Under the pieces are notes generated by a model. It was not told the origin of the DNA and did not search any database. It saw nothing but the letters and a program-made list of their open reading frames with translations. Positions 45,819-53,438 of a stretch of DNA of 63,618 nt are shown one piece after another. Positions within the stretch are counted from its first letter, which is position 1. Every line of letters begins with the position of its first letter. The position numbers were made by a program, and so were the translations under genes. The DNA is from Selenomonadaceae bacterium (GTDB lineage: Bacteria; Bacillota; Negativicutes; Selenomonadales; Selenomonadaceae): contig JAFZIV010000036.1 of the NCBI GenBank assembly GCA_017554235.1, positions 1 through 63,618 on the forward strand, written 5' to 3'.

Positions 45819-47165
45819 ATGAAGATTATAAACAGCGAAGAAGTCGGGCGCAGTGAGATTGAAAAACTTTTGCAAAAAAAATCTTTTGATGAAGTAGAGT
45901 TGCCTCAAAAAATTCGTGACTTTAACAAAAATATTTTCGGTAAGGATTTAACGGCGTCCGAACTTGTAAAAAAAATCGTTGACGATGTGCGGTATAATGG
46001 AGACGCGGCAGTTATTGACTATACTAAAAAATTTGATAACGCTGAAATCTGCGCGGAAAATTTTTTGGTAACTGACGAAGAAATTTCCGCCGCCGAAAGT
46101 CAAGTCGATGAAAAAGTTATCGATTCACTGAAACGCGCCGCTGAAAATATTCGTAGCTATCATATGGAGCAACTGCCTAAATCGTGGATAACTTATCGCG
46201 GAGAAAATTCTATCTTAGGTCAATCGATAATTCCGCTTGAACGTGTCGGCGTATATATACCGGGCGGTCTTGCGGCGTATCCTTCAAGCGTGTTAATGAA
46301 TGTTATTCCCGCGAAAGTGGCAGGCGTCAATGAAGTTATTATGTGCGTGCCGTCGAAGGGCGGAAAAATTAATCCTTATGTTTTAATGGCGGCTAAAATT
46401 GCGGGCGCGGATAAAATTTTCAAAATCGGAGGAGCGCAGGCTATAGCGGCAATGGCATTTGGAACGGCGACAATTCCCCGCGTCAACAAAATCACAGGAC
46501 CGGGAAATATTTTCGTGACGCTTGCCAAAAAGGAAGTTTACGGGCATTGTGATATTGATATGCTTGCGGGTCCCAGCGAAATTTTAATTATTGCTGATGA
46601 AAGTGCCAATCCCGTTTATGCCGCCGCCGATATGTTGAGCCAAGCTGAACACGATCCCTTAGCTTGCAGTATAGTCATAACTACGGACGCCGCACTTGCT
46701 GAAAAAATTTCCGCGCAGGTTACATTTCAACTTGAAAAAATTCCGCGCAAAGAAATTGCCGCCGCGTCGATTGAAAATAACGGCTTGATTATTGTCGCGC
46801 AGAATCTTGACGAAGCGATTGACTTTGCAAATATTTCCGCGCCTGAACATCTCGAACTGTTGACGAAAAATCCTTTTGAACTTTTGCCGAAAATAAAAAA
46901 TGCCGGAGCGATTTTTGCGGGAGAAAATTCTCCTGAACCGCTCGGCGATTATTTTGCCGGACCTAATCACGTATTGCCGACGGGTGGCACGGCTAAATTT
47001 TATTCTGTCTTGAATGTCGAAACTTTTTTGAAACGTACAAGTTTAATTTCTTATACGCGGAAAGATTTAATGAATGTTGCCGAAGATATTATCAGACTTG
47101 CCAACGTCGAAGGCTTGACGGCGCATGCTAATGCTATTGATGTTAGAAAAAATTCTAGTGAGTAA
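45819..47165 (+). CDS. hisD: histidinol dehydrogenase
   Basis: Catalyses the last two steps of histidine synthesis. About 448 residues with the family blocks YIPGGLAAYPSSVLMNVIPAKVAG, KITGPGNIFVTLAK, DMLAGPSEILIIAD and the catalytic-site AEHDPLA/SAPEHLEL. The ATG at 45819 has GGAG 8 nt upstream; a longer TTG start overlaps queE and is less likely. It is the only histidine-pathway gene here. Its last 11 bp overlap the end of the convergent 47.2-kb gene. Confidence 0.95.
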   Translation: MKIINSEEVGRSEIEKLLQKKSFDEVELPQKIRDFNKNIFGKDLTASELVKKIVDDVRYNGDAAVIDYTKKFDNAEICAENFLVTDEEISAAESQVDEKVIDSLKRAAENIRSYHMEQLPKSWITYRGENSILGQSIIPLERVGVYIPGGLAAYPSSVLMNVIPAKVAGVNEVIMCVPSKGGKINPYVLMAAKIAGADKIFKIGGAQAIAAMAFGTATIPRVNKITGPGNIFVTLAKKEVYGHCDIDMLAGPSEILIIADESANPVYAAADMLSQAEHDPLACSIVITTDAALAEKISAQVTFQLEKIPRKEIAAASIENNGLIIVAQNLDEAIDFANISAPEHLELLTKNPFELLPKIKNAGAIFAGENSPEPLGDYFAGPNHVLPTGGTAKFYSVLNVETFLKRTSLISYTRKDLMNVAEDIIRLANVEGLTAHANAIDVRKNSSE

Positions 47166-47688
47166 CAATGCGATATTTTCTTTCAACTTGACCGTAACCG
47201 TTATCAACGTGTAAATAATAACTTACTTTGCGGCGAAAATCTCTTACGGGATCGCCGCCTTTTTTTTCGTCATAATGCAAAGTATTTGACGCATGAGGAG
47301 ACGTAAAGCCAAATAAAATTTTCAGCGGCAACTGTCGACCTTGACGCGGCAAAATAGAATCGTCCGCAATGTTCAGCGGGTAATATTCGCCGTCAACTTC
47401 AACTAAAAGCATAGGCGCAACTCCGTTTACAAAAGTCCCGCCTTCAGGCATTGCCAAATTATAATCGCCATTAGCAAGCGCAAAAAGCTTGTTGTCTTTT
47501 ATGTAGCTGATTGCGTTTGACGGAAAAATTTCTGCGTGAAAACTCGGTTCTTTATCAGATTTTGGAAAAACCACGATGATAAAAGCCAATATAAAAAATC
47601 CTACTGCAACTGCAGTATAACGTTTCCACTTAAACGGTTGCGGACGAAAAATTTTATTTGCGTCGTGATTTAATTTGGCGTCACTCAT
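47155..47688 (-). CDS. single-pass membrane protein, unknown
   Basis: 177 residues. A transmembrane helix at about 24-43 (YTAVAVGFFILAFIIVVF) follows a basic N-terminus, and the remainder should be extracytoplasmic (strands such as PMLLVEVDGEYYPLNI). No recognised family. Its ATG directly follows the stop of the 92-residue gene upstream, indicating translational coupling. The 3' end overlaps convergent hisD by 11 bp. Confidence 0.55.
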   Translation of the reverse strand: MSDAKLNHDANKIFRPQPFKWKRYTAVAVGFFILAFIIVVFPKSDKEPSFHAEIFPSNAISYIKDNKLFALANGDYNLAMPEGGTFVNGVAPMLLVEVDGEYYPLNIADDSILPRQGRQLPLKILFGFTSPHASNTLHYDEKKGGDPVRDFRRKVSYYLHVDNGYGQVERKYRIVTH

Positions 47689-47967
47689 TTAGAAAGTACC
47701 AAAAGGCATTTTATTTGAGTTGGCAACAATGTCTTTAATAACATTTTTTTCTTGCTTGCCGAGAGCCCAACCCAAAATTTTTATTTCCGCGTAAACTGCA
47801 AGCTTTTGGCGGTAAACATCATCGTCGCTGGAATACGAAAGTTCCTTGTACGTGTTAAGTGCCTTATTATACCGCGCTAAAATTTCCTGCGGCGAGCGTA
47901 CACGTTCAATGGGCTTACTGTATTTTTCAATCTCCTCTTGCATATGATTTCGCAACATTTCCGACAT
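47689..47967 (-). CDS. small hypothetical protein
   Basis: 92 residues, soluble, mostly helical and charged (MQEEIEKYSKPIERVRSPQE, VYRQKLAVYAEIKILGWALG). No known domain. The ATG at 47967 has GGGAGG 8 nt upstream; a GTG 9 bp earlier lies inside the SD. The SD is part of a hairpin. Coupled to the 177-residue membrane protein. Confidence 0.55.
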   Translation of the reverse strand: MSEMLRNHMQEEIEKYSKPIERVRSPQEILARYNKALNTYKELSYSSDDDVYRQKLAVYAEIKILGWALGKQEKNVIKDIVANSNKMPFGTF

Positions 47968-47975
47968 AAAAAACA

Positions 47976-48000
47976 CCTCCCAAAATTAATTCTTGGAAGG
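47976..48000 (-). promoter_or_regulatory. hairpin sequestering the SD of the 92-residue gene
   Basis: On the minus strand CCTTCCAA pairs with TTGGGAGG (8 bp, one G-T) around GAATTAATT. The 3' arm is the SD itself, so translation could be restrained until the hairpin opens. Confidence 0.5.
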
Positions 48001-48007
48001 TATTTTC

Positions 48008-48060
48008 GCCAAAACTTTTTAGTAGCCTTTATTTTCAAAAAAATTTTTTAATAAAGTTGG
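48008..48060. repeat. direct repeat left of palindromic element copy 2
   Basis: About 44-53 bp beginning GCCAAAACTTTTTAGTAGCC, repeated at 48183-48236 with one indel and a few changes at its right end. It brackets the palindromic element on its left side. Confidence 0.75.
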
Positions 48061-48068
48061 AAAAAAGG

Positions 48069-48180
48069 TGGCGCACAGGACGTGCGCCCGCCCGCGCAAA
48101 TCGCCGGACGCGATTTCAGCGGGCATGTTTTCTCTTTGCTAGCGTTTCTCTTTTGCACCAAAAGAGAAATGCTTATAGCC
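48069..48180. repeat. dispersed palindromic element, copy 2
   Basis: Matches the element at 10848-10959 in its first hairpin (GGCGCAC/GTGCGCC) and its last hairpin with flanks (TGTTTTCTCTTTGCTAGCG to AAATGCTTATA). The middle is a different hairpin (GCCCGC/GCGGGC, with AAATCG/CGATTT inside). It is flanked by direct repeats. Confidence 0.75.
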
Positions 48181-48182
48181 AT

Positions 48183-48236
48183 GCCAAAACTTTTTAGTAG
48201 CCTTTATTTTCAAAAAAAATTTTTTACCAAGGTTGC
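48183..48236. repeat. direct repeat right of palindromic element copy 2
   Basis: Second copy of the repeat at 48008-48060. It runs into the last codons of the deacetylase gene, so the left copy looks like a duplicated piece of that gene's 3' end. Confidence 0.75.
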
Positions 48237-49150
48237 GGAGTCATTGGAGTAACTACGCCGAAACTATATCCGAGACTTTTAAAGAAATGAATTATTTCAG
48301 GCAAAGCTTCAACTGTCGCATCTTTAGCCGCTGTAGAATGCATTAAAACAATAACTGATTTTAAATCACTATTGTTAGCCATCTGTCCTTTTACGTTAGC
48401 AATTTGTTCATAAGCAGTTGTCCCACCCGATTCAGCATCACGAGTTAATACATTCCAGTCATGTTCAACGTAACCGCTTGATTTGACCATATCCCAATAA
48501 TCTTGATTAAATGCTCCGTAAGTTCCGCCGGGTGCACGAATTATAAGCGGACGAACTCCTATAACCGACATAATAATATCATCTGTACGTTGGAACTGCG
48601 AAATAAAATCCCAAGGAGAGGCGTAAAGCTGATTATAATTGTGATTGTAACTGTGATTGCCGATAGCGTGACCTTCATTGAACATTCTCTTCAAAACGTC
48701 AGGATATTCTTCAACCATTGTACCTACAACATAGAAAGTTGCGGGAACATTTTCAGCGCGTAAAATGTCAAGAATTTGCGGAGTATTTTTTTCGTCGGGA
48801 CCGTCATCAAAAGTCAAGTAAACTATTTTATCTCCGTAATAAGGTTGAAGGTCGGGCATTGTTGTTGCCATACCTTGTTCAGAACGTTGCCAATAACCAT
48901 ATGCGTCATAAACGGGCTTTCTATAATCGTCAAGTTGCAAGTTAGAAAAATTTTTGTCAGCTGTAACAAATTTATCGGACTTCGGAATTTTTTCTTCAAC
49001 GGGTGGCGGCTCTTCTACAGGCTTTTCAACCTGCGCGGGCTTTTCTTCAACATTATTATTGGTAGAAGTTTTTTCCTCACCGCATCCGCTTAATAAAACA
49101 CTTGAGGCAAACATCATTGCAAGACACATAAAACAAAAAAATTTTCTCAT
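48224..49150 (-). CDS. polysaccharide deacetylase lipoprotein
   Basis: 308 residues. A lipoprotein signal peptide ends in LLSGC (Cys at about 23), followed by a Glu/Pro/Val-rich linker. The NodB domain has TFDDGP (about 114-119), HSYNH (about 167-171) and RAPGG. It should remove acetyl groups from cell-wall or surface glycan, anchored to a membrane. The late aspartate/histidine block (VIVLMHS) is present. No strong SD is seen before the ATG. Divergent from the amidase gene at 49.3 kb. Confidence 0.9.
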   Translation of the reverse strand: MRKFFCFMCLAMMFASSVLLSGCGEEKTSTNNNVEEKPAQVEKPVEEPPPVEEKIPKSDKFVTADKNFSNLQLDDYRKPVYDAYGYWQRSEQGMATTMPDLQPYYGDKIVYLTFDDGPDEKNTPQILDILRAENVPATFYVVGTMVEEYPDVLKRMFNEGHAIGNHSYNHNYNQLYASPWDFISQFQRTDDIIMSVIGVRPLIIRAPGGTYGAFNQDYWDMVKSSGYVEHDWNVLTRDAESGGTTAYEQIANVKGQMANNSDLKSVIVLMHSTAAKDATVEALPEIIHFFKSLGYSFGVVTPMTPQPW

Positions 49151-49285
49151 GATTTCGCGACAACTGATATTGCCGCAACTATCCCCTTTCTTTACAAAAA
49201 AAATTTTTGTGATAAACTTATTTACACCTATTCTAACAAATTTTTTAAGATAATCAAGTTTTGGGAAGTGATTAGTGAAAAAACT

Positions 49286-49987
49286 ATGGAAAAATTTACA
49301 CGAAGAAATTTTATAAGCATGACGACGAAATTTTTAGCAGGAGCGGCAGTCTTCGGATTAACGCCGAATTTCGCGGAAGCCGCCGAAAAAACCGTTGACG
49401 ACAAAAAAATTGTAACGTTGGACGATGCATTTTTGTCCCCAGTAAAAGATGAAAAAGAAGTTTTAAAATTCGATATGCCGCCAATTCCTAAATTTCAAAC
49501 GTTGAGCGAATTGAATATCTCTGCACCAAGATTGCGTTTCGTACAAAGTATGGATCAACGTAAATTTACAAGCACAATCGTTATTCATAATGCAGGGTTG
49601 ACGCGTGACGTAGAATCGTCATTGCAGGAAATTCACAGAATGCATTTAGGAAACGGCTGGGCAGGCGTCGGTTATCACTTCATCGTACATAAAAACGGCG
49701 TCATTGAACACGCAAGACCGATTGACAGAATTGGTGCGCATTCTTACAAGCATAATCGCTACACCGTCGGAATTTGTATGACGGGCAATTATAATATTGG
49801 AGTTCCTACAAGGGAACAGACTTTAGCGACGGAAAAACTTGTAGCCGCGCTTTGTCAAAATTATGATATTGTGCCTTCGATAACTACGATTGTCGGACAC
49901 CGCGATTTATGCGACACTGATTGCCCGGGATTTAATGTTTATCCGCGCTTGCCTGAACTGATTCAAAATGTTAAGGCTGTTCTTTGA
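49286..49987 (+). CDS. N-acetylmuramoyl-L-alanine amidase (Amidase_2), exported
   Basis: 233 residues. The N-terminus MEKFTRRNFISMTTKFLAGA looks like a Tat-type signal with RR followed by a hydrophobic stretch. The catalytic domain has TIVIHNAG, YHFIVHKNGVIEHARP, and GHRDLCDTDCPG with the zinc ligands. It cleaves the stem peptide from peptidoglycan. Start uncertain: the ATG at 49286 gives the best signal peptide, while a GTG at 49268 is also in frame. It is coupled to truA. Confidence 0.88.
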   Translation: MEKFTRRNFISMTTKFLAGAAVFGLTPNFAEAAEKTVDDKKIVTLDDAFLSPVKDEKEVLKFDMPPIPKFQTLSELNISAPRLRFVQSMDQRKFTSTIVIHNAGLTRDVESSLQEIHRMHLGNGWAGVGYHFIVHKNGVIEHARPIDRIGAHSYKHNRYTVGICMTGNYNIGVPTREQTLATEKLVAALCQNYDIVPSITTIVGHRDLCDTDCPGFNVYPRLPELIQNVKAVL

Positions 49988-50013
49988 GAATGAATACGGA
50001 AAGTAAACTTGAA

Positions 50014-50775
50014 ATGAAATCGCGGCGCAGGAATATTGCGTTGCTGGTGGCTTATGACGGCACGAATTATAACGGCTTTCAGCGTCAAAATCCGCCGAGT
50101 GTTGCGATACAAAATATTTTGGAAGACAGGCTTGAAAAAATTTTTGGCGATAAAATTGAACTTGCGGCGTCTGGTCGTACTGATTCGGGAGTACATGCTC
50201 TTGGGCAAGTTGTAAATTTTTTTACGGACGGGCGCATTGAACTTGAAAATATTCCTAAGGCGACGCAGGGAATTTTACCGCCCGATATTGTTGTTCGTAA
50301 AGCGTGGGAAGTTGACAGAGATTTTAGCGCGTTGCACAGTGCAAAAAGTAAAATTTACGTTTACAAAATTCAGCGCGGCGAAACGATCAACCCCTTTGTT
50401 GAAAGATTCTCTTGGCATATTCCATACGCGCTTGACGTTGAGAAAATGAAGGCGGCTTTAAACTTAATCGTAGGTGAACATGATTTTTCTACGTTTAAGG
50501 CGGCAAGCAATGTTCAGCGTAACCCCGTAAGAAAAATTTTTTCGGCGGAAATTTTTTCTGAAGAAATATTCTGCGCGGATATTCTTTCGATAAAAATTCA
50601 CGCGAACGGCTTTTTGTATCGTATGGCAAGAAATATTGTAGCGTCGATAGTTGCTGTTGGACGCGAAAGGTTAAGCCTTGACGACTTCAAAAAAATTTTT
50701 GCGGCACGTGACAGAAATTTAGCTCCGCCGACTGCTCCCGCGCAGGGACTTTGTTTGCAAGAAGTCTTCTATTGA
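50014..50775 (+). CDS. truA: tRNA pseudouridine synthase A
   Basis: Modifies U38-40 of tRNA anticodon arms. The catalytic aspartate is in GRTDSGVHALGQVVNF. YDGTNYNGFQRQ near the start and FLYRMARNIVA late in the chain are family blocks. Starting at the ATG at 50014 (GGAAAG 9 nt upstream) the protein has 253 residues; earlier in-frame TTG/ATG starts add up to 10 residues. The upstream amidase frame overlaps the longer start. A terminator follows. Confidence 0.95.
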   Translation: MKSRRRNIALLVAYDGTNYNGFQRQNPPSVAIQNILEDRLEKIFGDKIELAASGRTDSGVHALGQVVNFFTDGRIELENIPKATQGILPPDIVVRKAWEVDRDFSALHSAKSKIYVYKIQRGETINPFVERFSWHIPYALDVEKMKAALNLIVGEHDFSTFKAASNVQRNPVRKIFSAEIFSEEIFCADILSIKIHANGFLYRMARNIVASIVAVGRERLSLDDFKKIFAARDRNLAPPTAPAQGLCLQEVFY

Positions 50776-50783
50776 AATTTTAA

Positions 50784-50818
50784 CCGCTGATGAAAATTTA
50801 TCGGCGGGTTTTATTTTT
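50784..50818 (+). terminator. terminator of truA
   Basis: CCGCTGAT pairs with ATCGGCGG (8 bp, one wobble) and is followed by GTTTTATTTTT. Confidence 0.8.
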
Positions 50819-50868
50819 GTCCAAAATTTTGTTATAATATTTTTGTTATACGAAAGGTGGTAAAAAAT

Positions 50869-52113
50869 TTGAACGAAAAAAATTTCCCGCTTAGCAATGA
50901 AGAACTGCGCGAAGTCATAAAAAAATTTCCAACGCCGTTTCACATTTACGACGAGAAAACAATACGAAAAAATTTTCAGCAACTGCGCAGAGCATTTTCA
51001 TGGGTAAAAGATTTTCGGGAACATTTTGCTGTAAAGGCGACGCCTAATCCTCACATAGTAAAAATTTTGGCGCGTGACGGTGCAGGTACGGATTGCAGTT
51101 CATTAGCGGAACTTTTAATCAGCGAAAGGGCAGGAGTTATCGGAGAAAAAATTATGTTGACTTCCAATGATACGCCTGCAGATGAATTTAAAAAAGCTAT
51201 TGAACTCGGCGCGATTATAAATCTTGACGACATAACTCACATTGATTATCTTGAAAAAAATGCGGGACTGCCGAATTGTCTTTCCTTCCGCTACAATCCT
51301 GCCGACATTATGAACGAAGGCAACGACATCATAGGTAAACCTGCTGAAGCTAAATATGGCTTGACGCGGAAACAAATTTTGGAAGGTTACAAGATTGCTC
51401 GCGATAAAGGCATTAAGCGTTTCGGTCTTCATACTATGGTTGCGTCCAATGAACTTGCGACAAAAACTTTTCTGTTGACCGCGCAGATTATGTTTGAACT
51501 TGCCGTTGAAATTAAAAATCAGCTTGGAATTAACTTGGAGTTTGTGAACTTAGGCGGCGGCTTCGGCATACCTTATCGCCCGACTGAAAATCCCGTTGAC
51601 TTCCGCGCAGTTGGTGAAGGTATTCATGAACTTTACGAAAAAATTTTAGTCAGCAACGGTCTTGAAAATATTGCGATTGCCACTGAAAGCGGACGCGCCA
51701 TGACAGGCAATGCGGGCTGGCTTGTGTCGACTGTGATTCATGAAAAAAATACTTATAAAAATTATATCGGCTTAGATTCTTGCATGGCTAATCTTATGCG
51801 TCCCGCAATGTACGGCGCATATCACCACATTACCATTGCCGGTAAGGAAAATGCTCCGCTTACAAATGTTTACGACGTAACCGGCTCGCTCTGTGAAAAT
51901 AATGATAAATTTGCGATTGATAGGCAGTTGCCGAAAATTGAAATTGGCGACATCCTGATAATTCACGATACCGGCGCACATGGTCACGCGATGGGTTTTA
52001 ATTACAACGGCAAGCTTAGGAGTGCCGAACTTTTACTGAAAGAGAGCGGAGAAGTCGAAATGATTCGCCGCGCAGAAACTCTTGACGATTATTTTGCTAC
52101 ACTGAATTTTTAG
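50869..52113 (+). CDS. lysA: diaminopimelate decarboxylase
   Basis: PLP-dependent fold-III enzyme of about 414 residues that makes lysine from meso-diaminopimelate. The PLP lysine is in HFAVKATPNP (about 44-53). NLGGGFGIPY and ESGRAMTGNAG are phosphate- and PLP-binding blocks. DSCMANLMRPAMYGAYH near 305 supplies the second-subunit active-site residues. The TTG start at 50869 has AAAGGTGG 8 nt upstream. TATAAT at 50833-50838 may be its -10. A related arginine/ornithine decarboxylase is less likely. Confidence 0.88.
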   Translation: MNEKNFPLSNEELREVIKKFPTPFHIYDEKTIRKNFQQLRRAFSWVKDFREHFAVKATPNPHIVKILARDGAGTDCSSLAELLISERAGVIGEKIMLTSNDTPADEFKKAIELGAIINLDDITHIDYLEKNAGLPNCLSFRYNPADIMNEGNDIIGKPAEAKYGLTRKQILEGYKIARDKGIKRFGLHTMVASNELATKTFLLTAQIMFELAVEIKNQLGINLEFVNLGGGFGIPYRPTENPVDFRAVGEGIHELYEKILVSNGLENIAIATESGRAMTGNAGWLVSTVIHEKNTYKNYIGLDSCMANLMRPAMYGAYHHITIAGKENAPLTNVYDVTGSLCENNDKFAIDRQLPKIEIGDILIIHDTGAHGHAMGFNYNGKLRSAELLLKESGEVEMIRRAETLDDYFATLNF

Positions 52114-52123
52114 AAAAAAATCA

Positions 52124-52152
52124 TTGACATAGCAGAAATTTTTCCATAAAAT
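52124..52152 (+). promoter_or_regulatory. promoter of the 52.2-kb membrane gene
   Basis: TTGACA (52124-52129), 17 bp, TAAAAT (52147-52152), 25 bp before the start. Confidence 0.65.
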
Positions 52153-52177
52153 TTTCTCATCAAAGGAAGTGATTATT

Positions 52178-52444
52178 ATGGAAATACTTGACGGAAAAAG
52201 TTTCAACGAACTTATACCGACGGACGTGTTAATTGGATTTATTTGCCTTTTTATTTTCGGTATGGTACTCGGCGCGGCAATTTGTCTGCCGTATGTTCAC
52301 AAACATTCTACTTTACCTTTGGAAAAATTGAGCGGCGATTGGATTTGGCATTACAAGCCGGATTTAGTTTTATGCATTATTGGCTGTATTGTTTTCATAA
52401 TTATGGGTTTTCTGCTGATAAGCGGAATATGGCGGATTCTTTAA
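52178..52444 (+). CDS. small two-helix membrane protein, unknown
   Basis: 88 residues with two hydrophobic segments (LIGFICLFIFGMVLGAAICL and LVLCIIGCIVFIIMGFLLI) and a short charged loop between. No family recognised. ATG at 52178 with AAAGGAAGTG 6-9 nt upstream. It has its own promoter and forms the last gene before the accessory island. Confidence 0.6.
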   Translation: MEILDGKSFNELIPTDVLIGFICLFIFGMVLGAAICLPYVHKHSTLPLEKLSGDWIWHYKPDLVLCIIGCIVFIIMGFLLISGIWRIL

Positions 52445-52474
52445 TTAAAAATTAAGAATGAAGAATTATGAATG
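52441..52474. repeat. dispersed AATTAAGAAT-type short repeat
   Basis: Runs through the stop of the membrane protein gene; same unit type as at 3987-4015 and 21601-21635. The rest of 52475-52650 is AT-rich with no clear gene. Confidence 0.45.
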
Positions 52475-52650
52475 GAAAAATCTTCCAACGCTAAAAATAA
52501 ATGCTGATAACCTTTTTTCTTACCCAAAAGTTACAATTCATTTATTAGACAAATTAGGAAACATAAAAATGTGGTATTGTATTTGAATTTAAATTTTACC
52601 GACAAAAATAAAAATATAGGGTAAAATCTTGCCTGAAAGAAGGTGAGATT

Positions 52651-52725
52651 TTGAAGTTGTCTGAATATGCCAAGAAAAACTCAATAAGTTATCAAACAGC
52701 TTGGCGACATTATTATCAAAACTAA
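52651..52725 (+). pseudogene. IS607-type TnpA fragment (N-terminal 24 residues)
   Basis: TTG start with AAGGTGAG upstream. The peptide MKLSEYAKKNSISYQTAWRH plus four residues matches the MerR-like DNA-binding start of IS607-family serine transposases, then stops at a TAA. The catalytic domain is missing. The coding sequence ends exactly where the hairpin repeat at 52719 begins, so it is a truncated remnant. Confidence 0.65.
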
Positions 52726-52757
52726 AACGACGAGCAATTTAGCCCGCCGTTTTTTTG
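52719..52757 (+). terminator. hairpin repeat, left border of the island
   Basis: The 17-nt AAACTAAAACGACGAGC is shared exactly with 56402-56418. AAACGACGAGC pairs with GCCCGCCGTTT (two A-C mismatches) and is followed by a T7 run. It works as a terminator and marks the left edge of the module. Confidence 0.7.
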
Positions 52758-52775
52758 TTTGCAAAAATTATTTAA

Positions 52776-52817
52776 AGTGTAGCTATTCCCTAAACAAATT
52801 CAACTACAAGCTACACT
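52776..52817. promoter_or_regulatory. inverted repeat before the XRE regulator gene
   Basis: AGTGTAGCT (52776-52784) and AGCTACACT (52809-52817) form a perfect 9-bp inverted repeat with a 24-nt spacer. It lies 70 bp before the regulator start, the normal place for an autoregulatory operator. No other large hairpin is in this gap. Confidence 0.5.
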
Positions 52818-52886
52818 CTTTCTTGTCAGAATTATGGTAAAATCCTCAAAATGAAATAGATATTTTAAAAGAAAAAGGAAATGCTT

Positions 52887-53249
52887 ATGAAAGACAAGTA
52901 TCAAAAACAGATTCAGTATATTGGCTTACGAATTGCGTACTTTCGGAAAATGCGCGATATGACGCAGGTAAAACTTGCAGAAAAAGTCGGTATCAACAAA
53001 AATTATTTGTCGCAAATCGAAAGTGGATCAGCTAACAAAGCTATTTCTTTGCCGTTGCTGATTCAAATTTCCGAAGCATTAGATATTGAACTGTCCGTAC
53101 TCGTCGATTTAACCGATTGGGATAAATCCAAAAAAGATATTCGTAAACAACTCGACGAGATACGCAGGATTTTCAACGACGCAAAACAGTTAAACGCAGA
53201 CATTGACAGCATTATGGCTGAAATGGCTGAATTTGATAAAAAATTTTAA
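52887..53249 (+). CDS. XRE-family transcriptional regulator
   Basis: 120 residues. The helix-turn-helix (MTQVKLAEKVGINKNYLSQIE, about 25-45) is of the Cro/CI type. The second half is a charged helix (SKKDIRKQLDEIRRIFNDA) with no sensor domain. The ATG at 52887 has AGGA 7 nt upstream; an ATG 6 bp earlier abuts the SD. It heads the accessory module and may control the operon 190 bp downstream and its own inverted repeat. Confidence 0.85.
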   Translation: MKDKYQKQIQYIGLRIAYFRKMRDMTQVKLAEKVGINKNYLSQIESGSANKAISLPLLIQISEALDIELSVLVDLTDWDKSKKDIRKQLDEIRRIFNDAKQLNADIDSIMAEMAEFDKKF

Positions 53250-53273
53250 TTTTAGATGAAAATATTTATGGAT

Positions 53274-53341
53274 GTTTCTTACCTCGCGGAACAGTACTTT
53301 TTAAAAACTATGTGATACAATTAAAAAAATTTTGGGAGGAA
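53274..53341 (+). promoter_or_regulatory. upstream element shared with the 31.6-kb secreted protein gene, copy 2
   Basis: TTTCTTACCTCGCGG and AAAAAAATTTTGGGAGGAA match the element at 31552-31620, with a CTATGT/ATA core between. A TACAAT -10-like box is present. The GGGAGG would be the SD for a start at about 53349, where the sequence reads CTA. Confidence 0.6.
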
Positions 53342-53438
53342 ATTTTTTCTACCTGTTTATAGAAGCTTAAATTGTCATGCCTGCGGAAAACGTTACACGA
53401 CAAAGGAAAAATTAGACTCTCTAAAGGTTAGGTGTCCT

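Noticed and set aside
45186..45908. 240-residue minus-strand frame antisense to queE and hisD
   Set aside because: Composition is that of a shadow frame (Phe/Ser/Lys rich), no SD, no recognised domain, and both plus-strand genes are well supported.
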